This document shows positions 1 through 7,486 of a stretch of 36,840 nt of DNA, piece by piece. Position numbers and translations under genes: made by a program. The notes beneath the pieces are model-generated. The model did no database searches. It saw only the letters and a list, made by a program, of their open reading frames with translations, and was not told the DNA's origin. The stretch is from an uncultured Fibrobacter sp. (lineage in GTDB: Bacteria; Fibrobacterota; Fibrobacteria; Fibrobacterales; Fibrobacteraceae), in contig NZ_CAMZCS010000031.1 in assembly GCF_947305105.1 (NCBI RefSeq), forward strand, positions 1 to 36,840, written 5' to 3'. Numbering within the stretch: position 1 is the first letter of the stretch; each line of letters opens with the position of its first letter.

Positions 1-1
1 C

Positions 2-400
2 AACGAATTCGAAAAAGGCAATGCCGGCGGATTCAAGACAAAAGAAATCAAAGCACAACACGATGCCGAAATCGCCGATACCGATATCTCTTGGGGTAAA
101 TTCTGGCATTGGATAAACACGAAAATCACGCAGACTCTCAAGGGGCTCACCAGCACCGAAGACAAGCGCATTGGAGTTTGGTTCGTGAGCAACCACAATG
201 GGAAAATAGGCGAAAAGGTGTTTGCCGAGAAAGTCCTTAAATATTTGTGGGACGACATTTTCAAATTCAAACGCCCGCAAGTATTTGCAGATGGTATCGA
301 CACCTTGGAAAAGTTAATTGAACATTTTGAAAAATCAACAAAGGTCTCACGTTTCGACGTATTCAGGGACAAAACGGGACTTGTAAACGACACTCTCTGA
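2..400 (+). CDS. McrB-like AAA+ restriction ATPase, C-terminal part (5' end outside window)
   Basis: The frame is open from base 2 to the TGA at 398-400, so this is the last 132 residues of a gene that begins before the window. A GTG at 185 is internal, not a start. The segment contains KRIGVWFVSNHNG followed by a KVLKYLWDDIFKFKR stretch, which matches what I know of the C-terminal end of McrB-type GTPase/ATPase subunits. In McrBC and LlaJI-type systems this subunit powers translocation and partners a nuclease subunit. The nuclease gene follows after 26 bases, which supports the assignment. Walker motifs lie outside the window, so activity cannot be judged. The family call is from a partial sequence and could be another AAA+ restriction subunit. 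Confidence 0.7.
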   Translation, partial: NEFEKGNAGGFKTKEIKAQHDAEIADTDISWGKFWHWINTKITQTLKGLTSTEDKRIGVWFVSNHNGKIGEKVFAEKVLKYLWDDIFKFKRPQVFADGIDTLEKLIEHFEKSTKVSRFDVFRDKTGLVNDTL

Positions 401-426
401 GATTTGTTCCATAATGACTTTTTCGG

Positions 427-1785
427 ATGTATAAATTAAACGAAATCTGCACCTGCGAAGCCAAGGCGAATTCAAAAGATGAATTCGTCGGAATCCGCTG
501 CGAAAAGAATGCAGAAGGCAAACTAGAAACCCATATCTTTTTCCCATTGGGCTATTTTGCAGACGACAAAACCTTGAGCGAAACACCCGAAGAAGAACTC
601 CGCGAATGTATCGCAAATCTATTTTCGGTTCTCTCCGACGAATCCTTACAAGACCCCCACCAAGATTCACGTTTCTCTTCGGCACCCGCAGAACCCGAAG
701 AAGCCCAATTCCCCATGACGGCTTATTTAAACGTCATTCGTCATTATCTTGATTTTGGATACATGACAGAAAAAGAATTTTTCCATAAAAAAGGGGCTCA
801 TGGGAAAGTGAATTGGAACCGTACAATCAAAGAAACAAATCCCATCGTCACAGACGAAAACAACCTCGTCTATCTTGACCTGATTTCTCGAAAAATCAAT
901 TACAACGAAGATACGCTTATCACACTCGTCCACAAGTTTTGCGTTCACGACGCCTTCTGTCGGCTTGGATTCTTATTCGGCATAGAACCCACCGAAAAGC
1001 CGTTACTTGATTTTGACTACGACTTGTTCTGTAGCGTAATCCATTCCAAGTTGGCAAAAACATTCAACGACCGCGATTTGCGCCTGCTTTCCGATTTGGC
1101 CCGGATTATTGAATTCCTTGCCCAAAAACAGACACATGATGGCGAGACCGCAAAAGATTTTTACTTTGGCATAAACAAGTTTGCATCTGTTTGGGAGGCC
1201 ATGGTCAATAAAATTTTCGGGACCGTTTCTCTTGAAGATAAACGCAACTATTATAATCCGCACTGTATGTGGATAGACGAAACAACAAACAAGCCCGAAA
1301 AATACGAAGAAGATGCCGAAGGCGATCCCAACGAAAAGAAGCGTTCCACATTGCGCCCCGACACCATCATGATAAACGAATCCGGTGTTTTCATTCTTGA
1401 TTCCAAATATTACAAGTTCGGGCACACCCAAAACAAGCAACACCTACCTGGTGCCGATTCCGTATGCAAACAAATGGCCTATGCCGAATACATAATCAAC
1501 AAAAAAGAAGCGGAGCCCTTCTCGGACGACACATACAATGCCTTTATAATGCCATATTGCGCAAAAGCCAACCGGTGGAAAGGCCCTGACGAAGGAGCCG
1601 AGATGCACCACATGCGGCGTGTTGGGCATATTCTCGGGGACTGGAAAAACGGGCAGCAGAATTACCACAAAATCGTTTGCATTCTCCTAGACACACAATC
1701 GGTTATGCGTAACTATTCTGCATCCATCAGGGCACAGAAAAAACTGGCGAACCTGATTACTTCAGGAACAGCGAAAGCTTGCTGA
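427..1785 (+). CDS. LlaJI-family (McrC-like) restriction endonuclease subunit
   Basis: A 452-residue protein that resembles the LlaJI-type restriction endonuclease family, the nuclease partner of an McrB-like ATPase. The C-terminal half carries a PD-(D/E)XK-type signature: PD at residues 311-312 and D-S-K at 325-327 (RPDTIMI then FILDSKYY). The N-terminal half is probably the DNA-recognition part, but I see no diagnostic motif there. The ATG at 427 is the first possible start because an in-frame TGA lies at 415-417; no strong Shine-Dalgarno sequence precedes it. The gene is AT-richer than the downstream genes, which suggests acquisition. Its last 29 bases overlap the tail of the convergent rseP gene. 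No methyltransferase gene is visible, so a methylation-dependent or a classical modification system cannot be told apart here. Confidence 0.75.
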   Translation: MYKLNEICTCEAKANSKDEFVGIRCEKNAEGKLETHIFFPLGYFADDKTLSETPEEELRECIANLFSVLSDESLQDPHQDSRFSSAPAEPEEAQFPMTAYLNVIRHYLDFGYMTEKEFFHKKGAHGKVNWNRTIKETNPIVTDENNLVYLDLISRKINYNEDTLITLVHKFCVHDAFCRLGFLFGIEPTEKPLLDFDYDLFCSVIHSKLAKTFNDRDLRLLSDLARIIEFLAQKQTHDGETAKDFYFGINKFASVWEAMVNKIFGTVSLEDKRNYYNPHCMWIDETTNKPEKYEEDAEGDPNEKKRSTLRPDTIMINESGVFILDSKYYKFGHTQNKQHLPGADSVCKQMAYAEYIINKKEAEPFSDDTYNAFIMPYCAKANRWKGPDEGAEMHHMRRVGHILGDWKNGQQNYHKIVCILLDTQSVMRNYSASIRAQKKLANLITSGTAKAC

Positions 1786-3139
1786 AGTCAAGTATCGTGA
1801 TAAACACGAAGAAGCTGATAAAGAATACCGCAGCGACATTCTGGATAATGCTCTGCGTCTTGGTAGAAAGCGGTTTGCCGCGCAACTTCTCGATCCCGAG
1901 GAACATCAGGAGGCCACCATCGGTAATCGCAAGCGGGAGTAAGTTCATTACGCCCAGGTTGATGCTGATGAGAGCAAGCAACATCAAAAATTCTTGGAAG
2001 CCGCTCATCCACACGTTACCCATCACAGCGACAATGGAGACCGGGCCAGAGAACGCATCGACCTTCACTTGCCCCTGGAACATACGCTTGAAATAGCGGA
2101 AGATGCTCGTGGTCATTTTCCAGCTGGTGGCGCACGTCTTGGTGAACGCCTCGACGGGGCCACGGCGCACGACTTTTGTCTCGCGGAATAGCACATAACC
2201 CATCTGGATGCCGACCATGTAACGCTTGTGTTCTTCGTTATACACAGCGCTGAGCGTCTTGGTGAGCGTATCGCCCGCACGGATGACGGTAATGTTCACG
2301 GGTTCGCCCTTGCTGCCGTCGATAATGCGAACAACGTCTTCGTAGCGGGAAATGTGTTCGCCGTTGATTTCAAAAATCGTATCGTTCAAAAGGATTCCGG
2401 CCTTCTCCGCAGCGGAACCTGCCACAGGCGGGAGACGCACCATCACGCGGTTCCTAGGATAGATACCGATATCGCCGATACCCATCTTGATTTCGGAACC
2501 GGCGGAATCTTGCGAGGGAATCACAAGCTCTTCGGGAATAACCGTCAAGGTCAGCGGTTCGCCGCCACGATGTACCGTCAGGGGAACTTCGGCCCCAAGG
2601 CTCACGCCAATCTGTTCGCGGAAATCGTCCCAACCCTGGGTGGCCTTGCCGTTGATTTCGGTGATGGTATCGCCAGGGACAATGCCAGCCACAGCAGCCG
2701 GAGAATCCTTGCCCACAAAACCCACGATGAGTTCATTTGTCGCTGGTTCCTGCACACCCACCATGTAAAGCAGCATCAGCAAGACAAACGCAAATGCAAT
2801 GTTAATGAACGGGCCCGCAAAAGCAATCGCCGCGCGCGCGCCCACGGACTTGGCCACAAAATCGCGCTCGTCGGGAAGTTCGCCATCCTTGATTTTGTCA
2901 GGGTTCTCCCCCGCCATCGCGACGTAGCCCCCGAACGGGATGGCCGAAAGGCAGTATTCAGTCTCTCCATGGCGATAACGGAGCAGTTTCTTGCCGAACC
3001 CGATGCTGAAGGTATTCACCTTGACATTGTTCCACTTGGCCACCATAAAATGCCCAAGTTCATGAATCGTCACCAAAAAACTCAACCCCACCAGGCCGAG
3101 GACAAACATCAAGACGTTGCTAAAGACAGATTCCATCAT
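1757..3139 (-). CDS. rseP: RseP-type site-2 zinc metalloprotease
   Basis: A 460-residue inner-membrane intramembrane protease of the RseP/S2P family, which cuts transmembrane segments such as those of anti-sigma factors or remnant signal peptides. The zinc motif HELGH is at residues 26-30 in the first membrane helix. Two PDZ-like regions follow (about 115-200 and 210-300), then the helix with the third metal ligand. There the usual NxxPxPxLDGG motif reads LLPLAITDGG (Asp407), with Pro-to-Ala and Leu-to-Thr changes but the aspartate kept. Length is normal for the family. There is an immediate second Met, so the start could be 3 bases later; no strong ribosome binding site is visible. The 3' end overlaps the convergent restriction gene, and the preceding cellulase gene ends with its own terminator. 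Confidence 0.93.
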   Translation of the reverse strand: MMESVFSNVLMFVLGLVGLSFLVTIHELGHFMVAKWNNVKVNTFSIGFGKKLLRYRHGETEYCLSAIPFGGYVAMAGENPDKIKDGELPDERDFVAKSVGARAAIAFAGPFINIAFAFVLLMLLYMVGVQEPATNELIVGFVGKDSPAAVAGIVPGDTITEINGKATQGWDDFREQIGVSLGAEVPLTVHRGGEPLTLTVIPEELVIPSQDSAGSEIKMGIGDIGIYPRNRVMVRLPPVAGSAAEKAGILLNDTIFEINGEHISRYEDVVRIIDGSKGEPVNITVIRAGDTLTKTLSAVYNEEHKRYMVGIQMGYVLFRETKVVRRGPVEAFTKTCATSWKMTTSIFRYFKRMFQGQVKVDAFSGPVSIVAVMGNVWMSGFQEFLMLLALISINLGVMNLLPLAITDGGLLMFLGIEKLRGKPLSTKTQSIIQNVAAVFFISFFVFITILDFSKLSLFLK

Positions 3140-3164
3140 AATTCAATTTAGTAAAATAGAGCCA

Positions 3165-3196
3165 ACAAAAAAGAGCCGGGGGTTTCCCCCCGACTC
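3165..3196 (-). terminator. Rho-independent terminator of the GH9 cellulase gene
   Basis: Read on the minus strand, a 10-bp stem (3187-3196 with 3173-3182, one mismatch) around a short AAA-centred loop is followed by TTTTTTGT. It lies 29 bases after the cellulase stop codon and before the rseP start. Confidence 0.85.
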
Positions 3197-3224
3197 CTCT
3201 GTATACACCAAACTTGATTAAACA

Positions 3225-5138
3225 CTAGCGGATCCTGTTACCCATGAGGTCGAAACGGAGGCCGCCTTTTTCCACGAACAGCTTGCTGCCATTCTTGCGC
3301 ACAACCGCAGGGGTGTCGAGTACCTTTGCGGTTGGAGCGACAACCACAGAGCCATTGGTGCTACTCGAAACCGGCATCGCAGACGAACTGGACCGTTCTC
3401 CCGAAGCACTCGATTCCGGAGCCTTCCCCGAATTCCGTGATACACCTTCAGCAGCAAACTCTGGCGCATATCCGGCATTGAGCGCCTCGAGCGCCCCCGC
3501 AAGGTAGGCCAGCGGAGCATTCCAATTGATGGCCACCTCGTTCGTCGCATAGCTGCAACGCTGGTCGGTATAGGCTGTCGCGGCAAAACCGGTCCTGTAG
3601 TCAGCACACTTCCATTCGGCAGCAGAGCCCACGTCTTCGCCGCCAGGCTGCGGGCCACCCACAAGCATGCCGGGCACGGGTTCTGTCACTCCATCCGCCG
3701 TACTCGGGCGATGGTGCGGCATCATCGGGGATTTTGTCCCGAACCCCGTCACGAACGACATGTCTAGCGGGTTTTTGCCCAGAAGGTAGTTGAGAGCTTG
3801 GACCGCAGCGGTATAATACTTCTGGTCGCCAGTCAAGTAATAAGCGTGCAGAAGCCAAATGCCCTGGTTCGAGGCCGCAGCGTTGGAACCCCAGACAAAG
3901 TCTTCTTTGCTCATGACCACACCGAACCCACTCTGGGTGCGTTCGACAAACTTATCGGCCGTAGAGAGCAATTTCTGCTTTGCCTCCGCAGCATCGCTGA
4001 ACACAGAAGCGTGTGTCGCCTTGCCGTAAGTCGCAATGCCCGACATGTCGCCCCAATAAGATATGTTGGCCGAAGAGCCCGACTGCTTGTAAGAGGCATC
4101 CCCTGTCGTTATCGCGAGTTCTACCCCGGCGAAAAGCTTTTCGTCGCTGGCATCGCTCCCCTCGTAGGTACCCGTCGACACTCCGGCAGGATTCGCCGTG
4201 AAATGCACATTCATGTTCGCAGAAGCCCACGTGTATGCCTTCTTGGCCGCCTCTAGGCACGTGGTGGCATAGCTTGCATCGAACGGTTTGTAGACGCGTG
4301 AAGCAAGCGCCATCACTCCTGCAAAATCAAGTGCCGCCTCGGCGCTCTTCCCGATAACATAACGAGCATCGGAATCTTGCGCCGGCATCACATCGCCAGG
4401 GAAACCGAGTGCGGTCAGCTTGTGATAGACCGTACCGTCGCTCGCCTGCATGGTAAGCATCCAGTCCAGGTTCCACTTGATTTCGGCAAGGAGATCCGGG
4501 AGTTGCCCGTCTGCAGGGATATTCCATTTGAGCCCTTTGAAATATTCCGGGAAATGTTCATACAAAGAGAGAAGCGTGTAGGTGGTGATTCCAGAGTTCA
4601 CAATGTACTTGCCGTAATCGCCGGCATCGTACCAGCCCTTCGGGCTTTTGATGGAACCATTCGCCCCCGTGGAATTGTGGAACGGCACATTCTCGTCCAA
4701 GTGTCCTGCAGCACGTTTCCACTGCCCCGCGTACTGTTCTTCGAGGGCCAAAGACGCACGCTGGTAGTAGAACCACTTGGCAGCAGCCTTGAATACATCC
4801 TTGTAGGTTTCCTCTTTCACGACGAGGTCCTCGCGGAGTACGTTCCCGCCCACCTTCACGCTATATTTACCGGGTTCCTTGAGCTCGGAAAAATCGACAA
4901 GCTGCACGTTCTGGCCACTAGCATCCCATACCGATGCGGCCTTCGGAGTTGCCGTGAGCACCGTTTTCCCGGAAGCGTCTTGGATAACAACGTCACCGGA
5001 ACCTTCGACTAAGGAAAGTTCCTTCGGGTCAGCGGGGCGATAACCGACCTGATTTATATAGGCTGTGGCCGCAAAGGCAGCCGGTACGCAAGTTGCGACT
5101 GCCGAAGCCATAACCAGAATGACATTCTTGCTATCCAA
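3225..5138 (-). CDS. Secreted GH9 endoglucanase (CelD_N + GH9 + basic tail)
   Basis: A 637-residue exported cellulase that hydrolyses beta-1,4-glucan with inversion. Order: signal peptide to about residue 23 (ends AAFA), an Ig-like CelD_N domain (about 25-105, beginning YINQVGYRP), a GH9 (alpha/alpha)6 catalytic domain (about 110-555), a Ser-rich linker (573-595), and a short C-terminal tail ending RFDLMGNRIR that recalls basic terminal domains of Fibrobacter cellulases. Catalytic motifs are intact: DAGD at 171-174, HHRPS at 475-479 and NEVAINWNAPL with the acid Glu534. The start appears to be a TTG at 5136-5138, preceded at suitable distance by GAGAGG on the minus strand; an ATG at 5141-5143 is out of frame. 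The gene is monocistronic between two terminators. Confidence 0.9.
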   Translation of the reverse strand: MDSKNVILVMASAVATCVPAAFAATAYINQVGYRPADPKELSLVEGSGDVVIQDASGKTVLTATPKAASVWDASGQNVQLVDFSELKEPGKYSVKVGGNVLREDLVVKEETYKDVFKAAAKWFYYQRASLALEEQYAGQWKRAAGHLDENVPFHNSTGANGSIKSPKGWYDAGDYGKYIVNSGITTYTLLSLYEHFPEYFKGLKWNIPADGQLPDLLAEIKWNLDWMLTMQASDGTVYHKLTALGFPGDVMPAQDSDARYVIGKSAEAALDFAGVMALASRVYKPFDASYATTCLEAAKKAYTWASANMNVHFTANPAGVSTGTYEGSDASDEKLFAGVELAITTGDASYKQSGSSANISYWGDMSGIATYGKATHASVFSDAAEAKQKLLSTADKFVERTQSGFGVVMSKEDFVWGSNAAASNQGIWLLHAYYLTGDQKYYTAAVQALNYLLGKNPLDMSFVTGFGTKSPMMPHHRPSTADGVTEPVPGMLVGGPQPGGEDVGSAAEWKCADYRTGFAATAYTDQRCSYATNEVAINWNAPLAYLAGALEALNAGYAPEFAAEGVSRNSGKAPESSASGERSSSSAMPVSSSTNGSVVVAPTAKVLDTPAVVRKNGSKLFVEKGGLRFDLMGNRIR

Positions 5139-5193
5139 AACATCCTCTCTCTCGTAACAGATACGACCATTCGCATCTAAGAGAGAATATAAA

Positions 5194-5230
5194 GAAAAAA
5201 TGCTCCCCGCCGTTGAGGCATAGGGAGCAT
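5194..5230 (-). terminator. Rho-independent terminator of the esterase gene
   Basis: On the minus strand ATGCTCCC (5223-5230) pairs with GGGAGCAT (5200-5207), followed by a TTTTTT run at 5195-5200. It lies about 50 bases after the esterase stop codon. Confidence 0.85.
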
Positions 5231-5281
5231 ACGCTCTTTCACTGTATCAAGTGTATCAACGCAGTGTAATCCGCGTCACAC

Positions 5282-6637
5282 TTACGGCTTCGCAATGCGG
5301 AACACCTGACGCGCTCCGGCACGAGTCGCCACGACGTAGTAAACGCCGGGATTCAAGCGCGAAAGATTGAGCGTGGAGGATTTCATCACGAGCGTTCCGT
5401 CAAGCGAGAATACTTTGTACGTAGTCGGACCGGAAACGACAGAGCGCATGGCGGGGAGTGCAGCAGCAGAATCGCCCGTTGCAGGAGGAGCCGTCACCGT
5501 AGAATCGCCCGTTGCTGGCGGCGTTGTCGTCGGCGGAGTCGTCGTAGAATCACCCGTCGCAGGAGGCGTTGTCGTGGGCGGAGTCGTCGTGGAATCACCT
5601 GTTGCAGGAGGCGTTGTCGTGGAATCACCTGTTGCCGGCGGAGTCGTCGTAGAGTCACCCGTTGCAGGAGGAGCCACCGTCGCGGCAGCAGCCTTGGCTT
5701 CGCGGGCCTTGTCCAGGAAGGCAACAGCCTTGCTCAAATTCTCGGACGAGTTCATCACGTTGCCGCCATGGGAGCCCCCCGAGACCTTGACAAATTCCGT
5801 TACCACATTGTGCTTCTTGAGGGAATCGTAGAGTTCCTGGCTCTGTTCGATGTTGACGATGTTATCGGACGTACCGTGGAACATAATTACCGGAGGATCG
5901 TCGTCGCTTGCGTAGTAAGGCGAACTGGCGACCATCCACTTGTCCTTGTTGCCTTCGCGTTCCACGCCGATAAAGGCACCTTCCATTGTTCCAGAGCCGC
6001 CCATACTGATGGGATTCATCGTGTAGATGTCGGTCGGAGGAGACCAGAGCACTGCACCGTCAACGCAGCTGCTAAGCGAAGTGAACTCGCCGAGGTCACC
6101 GACCAGGTCAACCGTCACCGAGCCGGACTTACCTTCCTTCAGGCCGCAGGTCGTCGCAGTAAGGCTAGAAAGGTGACCGCCCGAAGAGAACCCGGACACG
6201 GCCACAAAATTCGTGTCAAACTTGTACTTGGCCGCATTGCCGCGGACGAAGCGCACCACGGCCTTGATGTCGTGCAGTTGCGCCGGATACTTGGCATCGC
6301 TTGCCGAACGATGGTTCGGAGTCACCACAGCGTAGCCCGCCTTGGCATAAGCCGCACAGATGGTGCTCAAGTCCGCGGAGCCTTTCATGTTATTGCTGCT
6401 CCAAGCACTGCCGTATGTGTGGATGACCACCGGATACGATTCCTTAGCCTGCTTGGGAATATAAATGTCCAGCGTATGATAGGTTTTTCCGTCACCCACG
6501 TAGTTCACGTCGGCAGTCTTGTCGGCATCTGGAACACTGCCGCCACCCTGAGGGCCTCCGAAACCGCCAAATTGGGCGAATGCGGAAACCTGGAAAAATA
6601 AGGATAGAGCCACCGCCCCGATAATTTTCTTTTTCAT
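5282..6637 (-). CDS. Secreted alpha/beta-hydrolase carbohydrate esterase with Thr/Pro linker and sorting-like C-terminus
   Basis: A 451-residue exported esterase, most like BD-FAE/acetyl-xylan-type alpha/beta hydrolases that remove acyl groups from plant polysaccharides. Signal peptide residues 1-21 (ends AFAQ). The catalytic domain spans about 45-312: an oxyanion region at HTYGSAW (73-79), nucleophile Ser151 in GFSSG, Asp257 in HGTSD and His289 in GGSHGG. Residues 320-390 are a linker with six copies of PPATGDS. The last about 45 residues (YKVFSLDGTLV ... GVYYVVATRAG) resemble type IX secretion type A sorting domains, suggesting surface delivery; that is an inference. The start ATG at 6635-6637 opens an MKKK signal sequence. 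The exact substrate cannot be told from sequence. Confidence 0.8.
   Translation of the reverse strand: MKKKIIGAVALSLFFQVSAFAQFGGFGGPQGGGSVPDADKTADVNYVGDGKTYHTLDIYIPKQAKESYPVVIHTYGSAWSSNNMKGSADLSTICAAYAKAGYAVVTPNHRSASDAKYPAQLHDIKAVVRFVRGNAAKYKFDTNFVAVSGFSSGGHLSSLTATTCGLKEGKSGSVTVDLVGDLGEFTSLSSCVDGAVLWSPPTDIYTMNPISMGGSGTMEGAFIGVEREGNKDKWMVASSPYYASDDDPPVIMFHGTSDNIVNIEQSQELYDSLKKHNVVTEFVKVSGGSHGGNVMNSSENLSKAVAFLDKAREAKAAAATVAPPATGDSTTTPPATGDSTTTPPATGDSTTTPPTTTPPATGDSTTTPPTTTPPATGDSTVTAPPATGDSAAALPAMRSVVSGPTTYKVFSLDGTLVMKSSTLNLSRLNPGVYYVVATRAGARQVFRIAKP
5468..5680 (-). repeat. In-frame tandem repeat coding the esterase linker
   Basis: About 210 bases encoding six PPATGDS units spaced by 10, 10, 15, 15 and 11 residues, with Thr/Pro spacers. 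Individual copies differ by synonymous changes (gttgcagga, gttgccggc, gtcgcagga), so the array is not a very recent duplication. Repeat number is likely to vary between strains. Confidence 0.85.
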
Positions 6638-6919
6638 TTTTGTCTCAACCCATTTTTTTATTTAAAAACTGGCCAGAAACACGTGTTTCTACAGAGAAAC
6701 CAGTTTTTCCCTATAATAAATTAATGCAAGACCCCTTTTTTATCTCAAATAAAGCCCATTTATTGTTGTAACACAACACAACAAAGGCGATATAACGGCA
6801 AATTTCGCATTTTTGGCAACAACATATAAAAAAATGTTTACAAGCGTTTTTTCCATCCAACATTTCTAACCATACATAAAAAAATTATATTCCGCTTATC
6901 ATAAAAAGAGGTTTTCTCC
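6638..6919. promoter_or_regulatory. AT-rich divergent control region with several inverted repeats
   Basis: 282 bases between the divergent esterase and lipoprotein genes, so it must hold both promoters. It contains a 9-bp inverted repeat AAAAACTGG/CCAGTTTTT (6664-6672 and 6700-6708) enclosing a perfect 16-bp palindrome AGAAACACGTGTTTCT (6675-6690), and a TGTTGT/ACAACA repeat (6764-6769 and 6773-6778). A TATAAT is at 6712-6717. The first two lie in the leader or promoter of the esterase. They could be operators or RNA stem-loops; no regulator is identified. Confidence 0.5.
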
Positions 6920-7453
6920 ATGAAAAAAATAATCCTATTCGGACTTTTCTCCCTAATTGCCATGCTCGCCACCGGATGTACGGCATCGTACCAAAATGGG
7001 TTCATGCAAAATACAAGCCATCAATACGTTCCTTCAAGAATCCTCTTGATTACCCCGGCAAACGGCACCTTCGAAGGCACCGAATACCCGACTTCCGGTA
7101 ACGACGTCATCACAATCCTCTCCAAGGAACTGAGCAGGTACACCCAAACCACTTCGGTTATCCCGACCCCTGTCCCGGTACAGAATCTCGATGACAACAC
7201 CCTGCAACAATTCGACTACATCATTGCTCCGCAGATCTTACACTGGGAAGACCGCTTCACGGGATGGTCGTTTAAGCCGGACCGCATCGAAATTCGATTC
7301 GACATATACGATAACCAGCGCCAACTCATCGATTCTTACTGGGTCAAGGCCCGCAGCGCATACATCGTTTGGTTTAGCAAGCAGCCCAAATCCCTGTTGC
7401 CAGTTCCAATCAGGACCATGCTGAAGAAAATGTTCAGCAATGCAAAAAAATAG
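6920..7453 (+). CDS. DUF4823-like lipoprotein
   Basis: A 177-residue predicted lipoprotein. The signal peptide ends in LATGC, with lipidated Cys20. The body includes ILLITPANGTFEGTEYP and an ILHWEDR...WSFKPDRIEIRFDIYD stretch, which fits the DUF4823 family as I remember it; no biochemical function is known to me. A ribosome binding site AAGAGG precedes the ATG. It is followed after 33 bases by a secreted protein gene on the same strand and probably heads a three-gene unit (6920-10303) of envelope proteins. Dependence of the three genes on one another is inferred only from spacing. Confidence 0.72.
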   Translation: MKKIILFGLFSLIAMLATGCTASYQNGFMQNTSHQYVPSRILLITPANGTFEGTEYPTSGNDVITILSKELSRYTQTTSVIPTPVPVQNLDDNTLQQFDYIIAPQILHWEDRFTGWSFKPDRIEIRFDIYDNQRQLIDSYWVKARSAYIVWFSKQPKSLLPVPIRTMLKKMFSNAKK

Positions 7454-7486
7454 CTTTGCTAAAATAATTGAAATCTAGAGGAAAAA

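Noticed and set aside
185-400. Stand-alone 71-residue gene starting at a GTG
   Set aside because: The same frame is open back to base 2 and reads as the C-terminus of an McrB-like protein.
2228-3151. Plus-strand ORF (307 aa) opposite rseP
   Set aside because: Shadow frame of rseP with no motifs.
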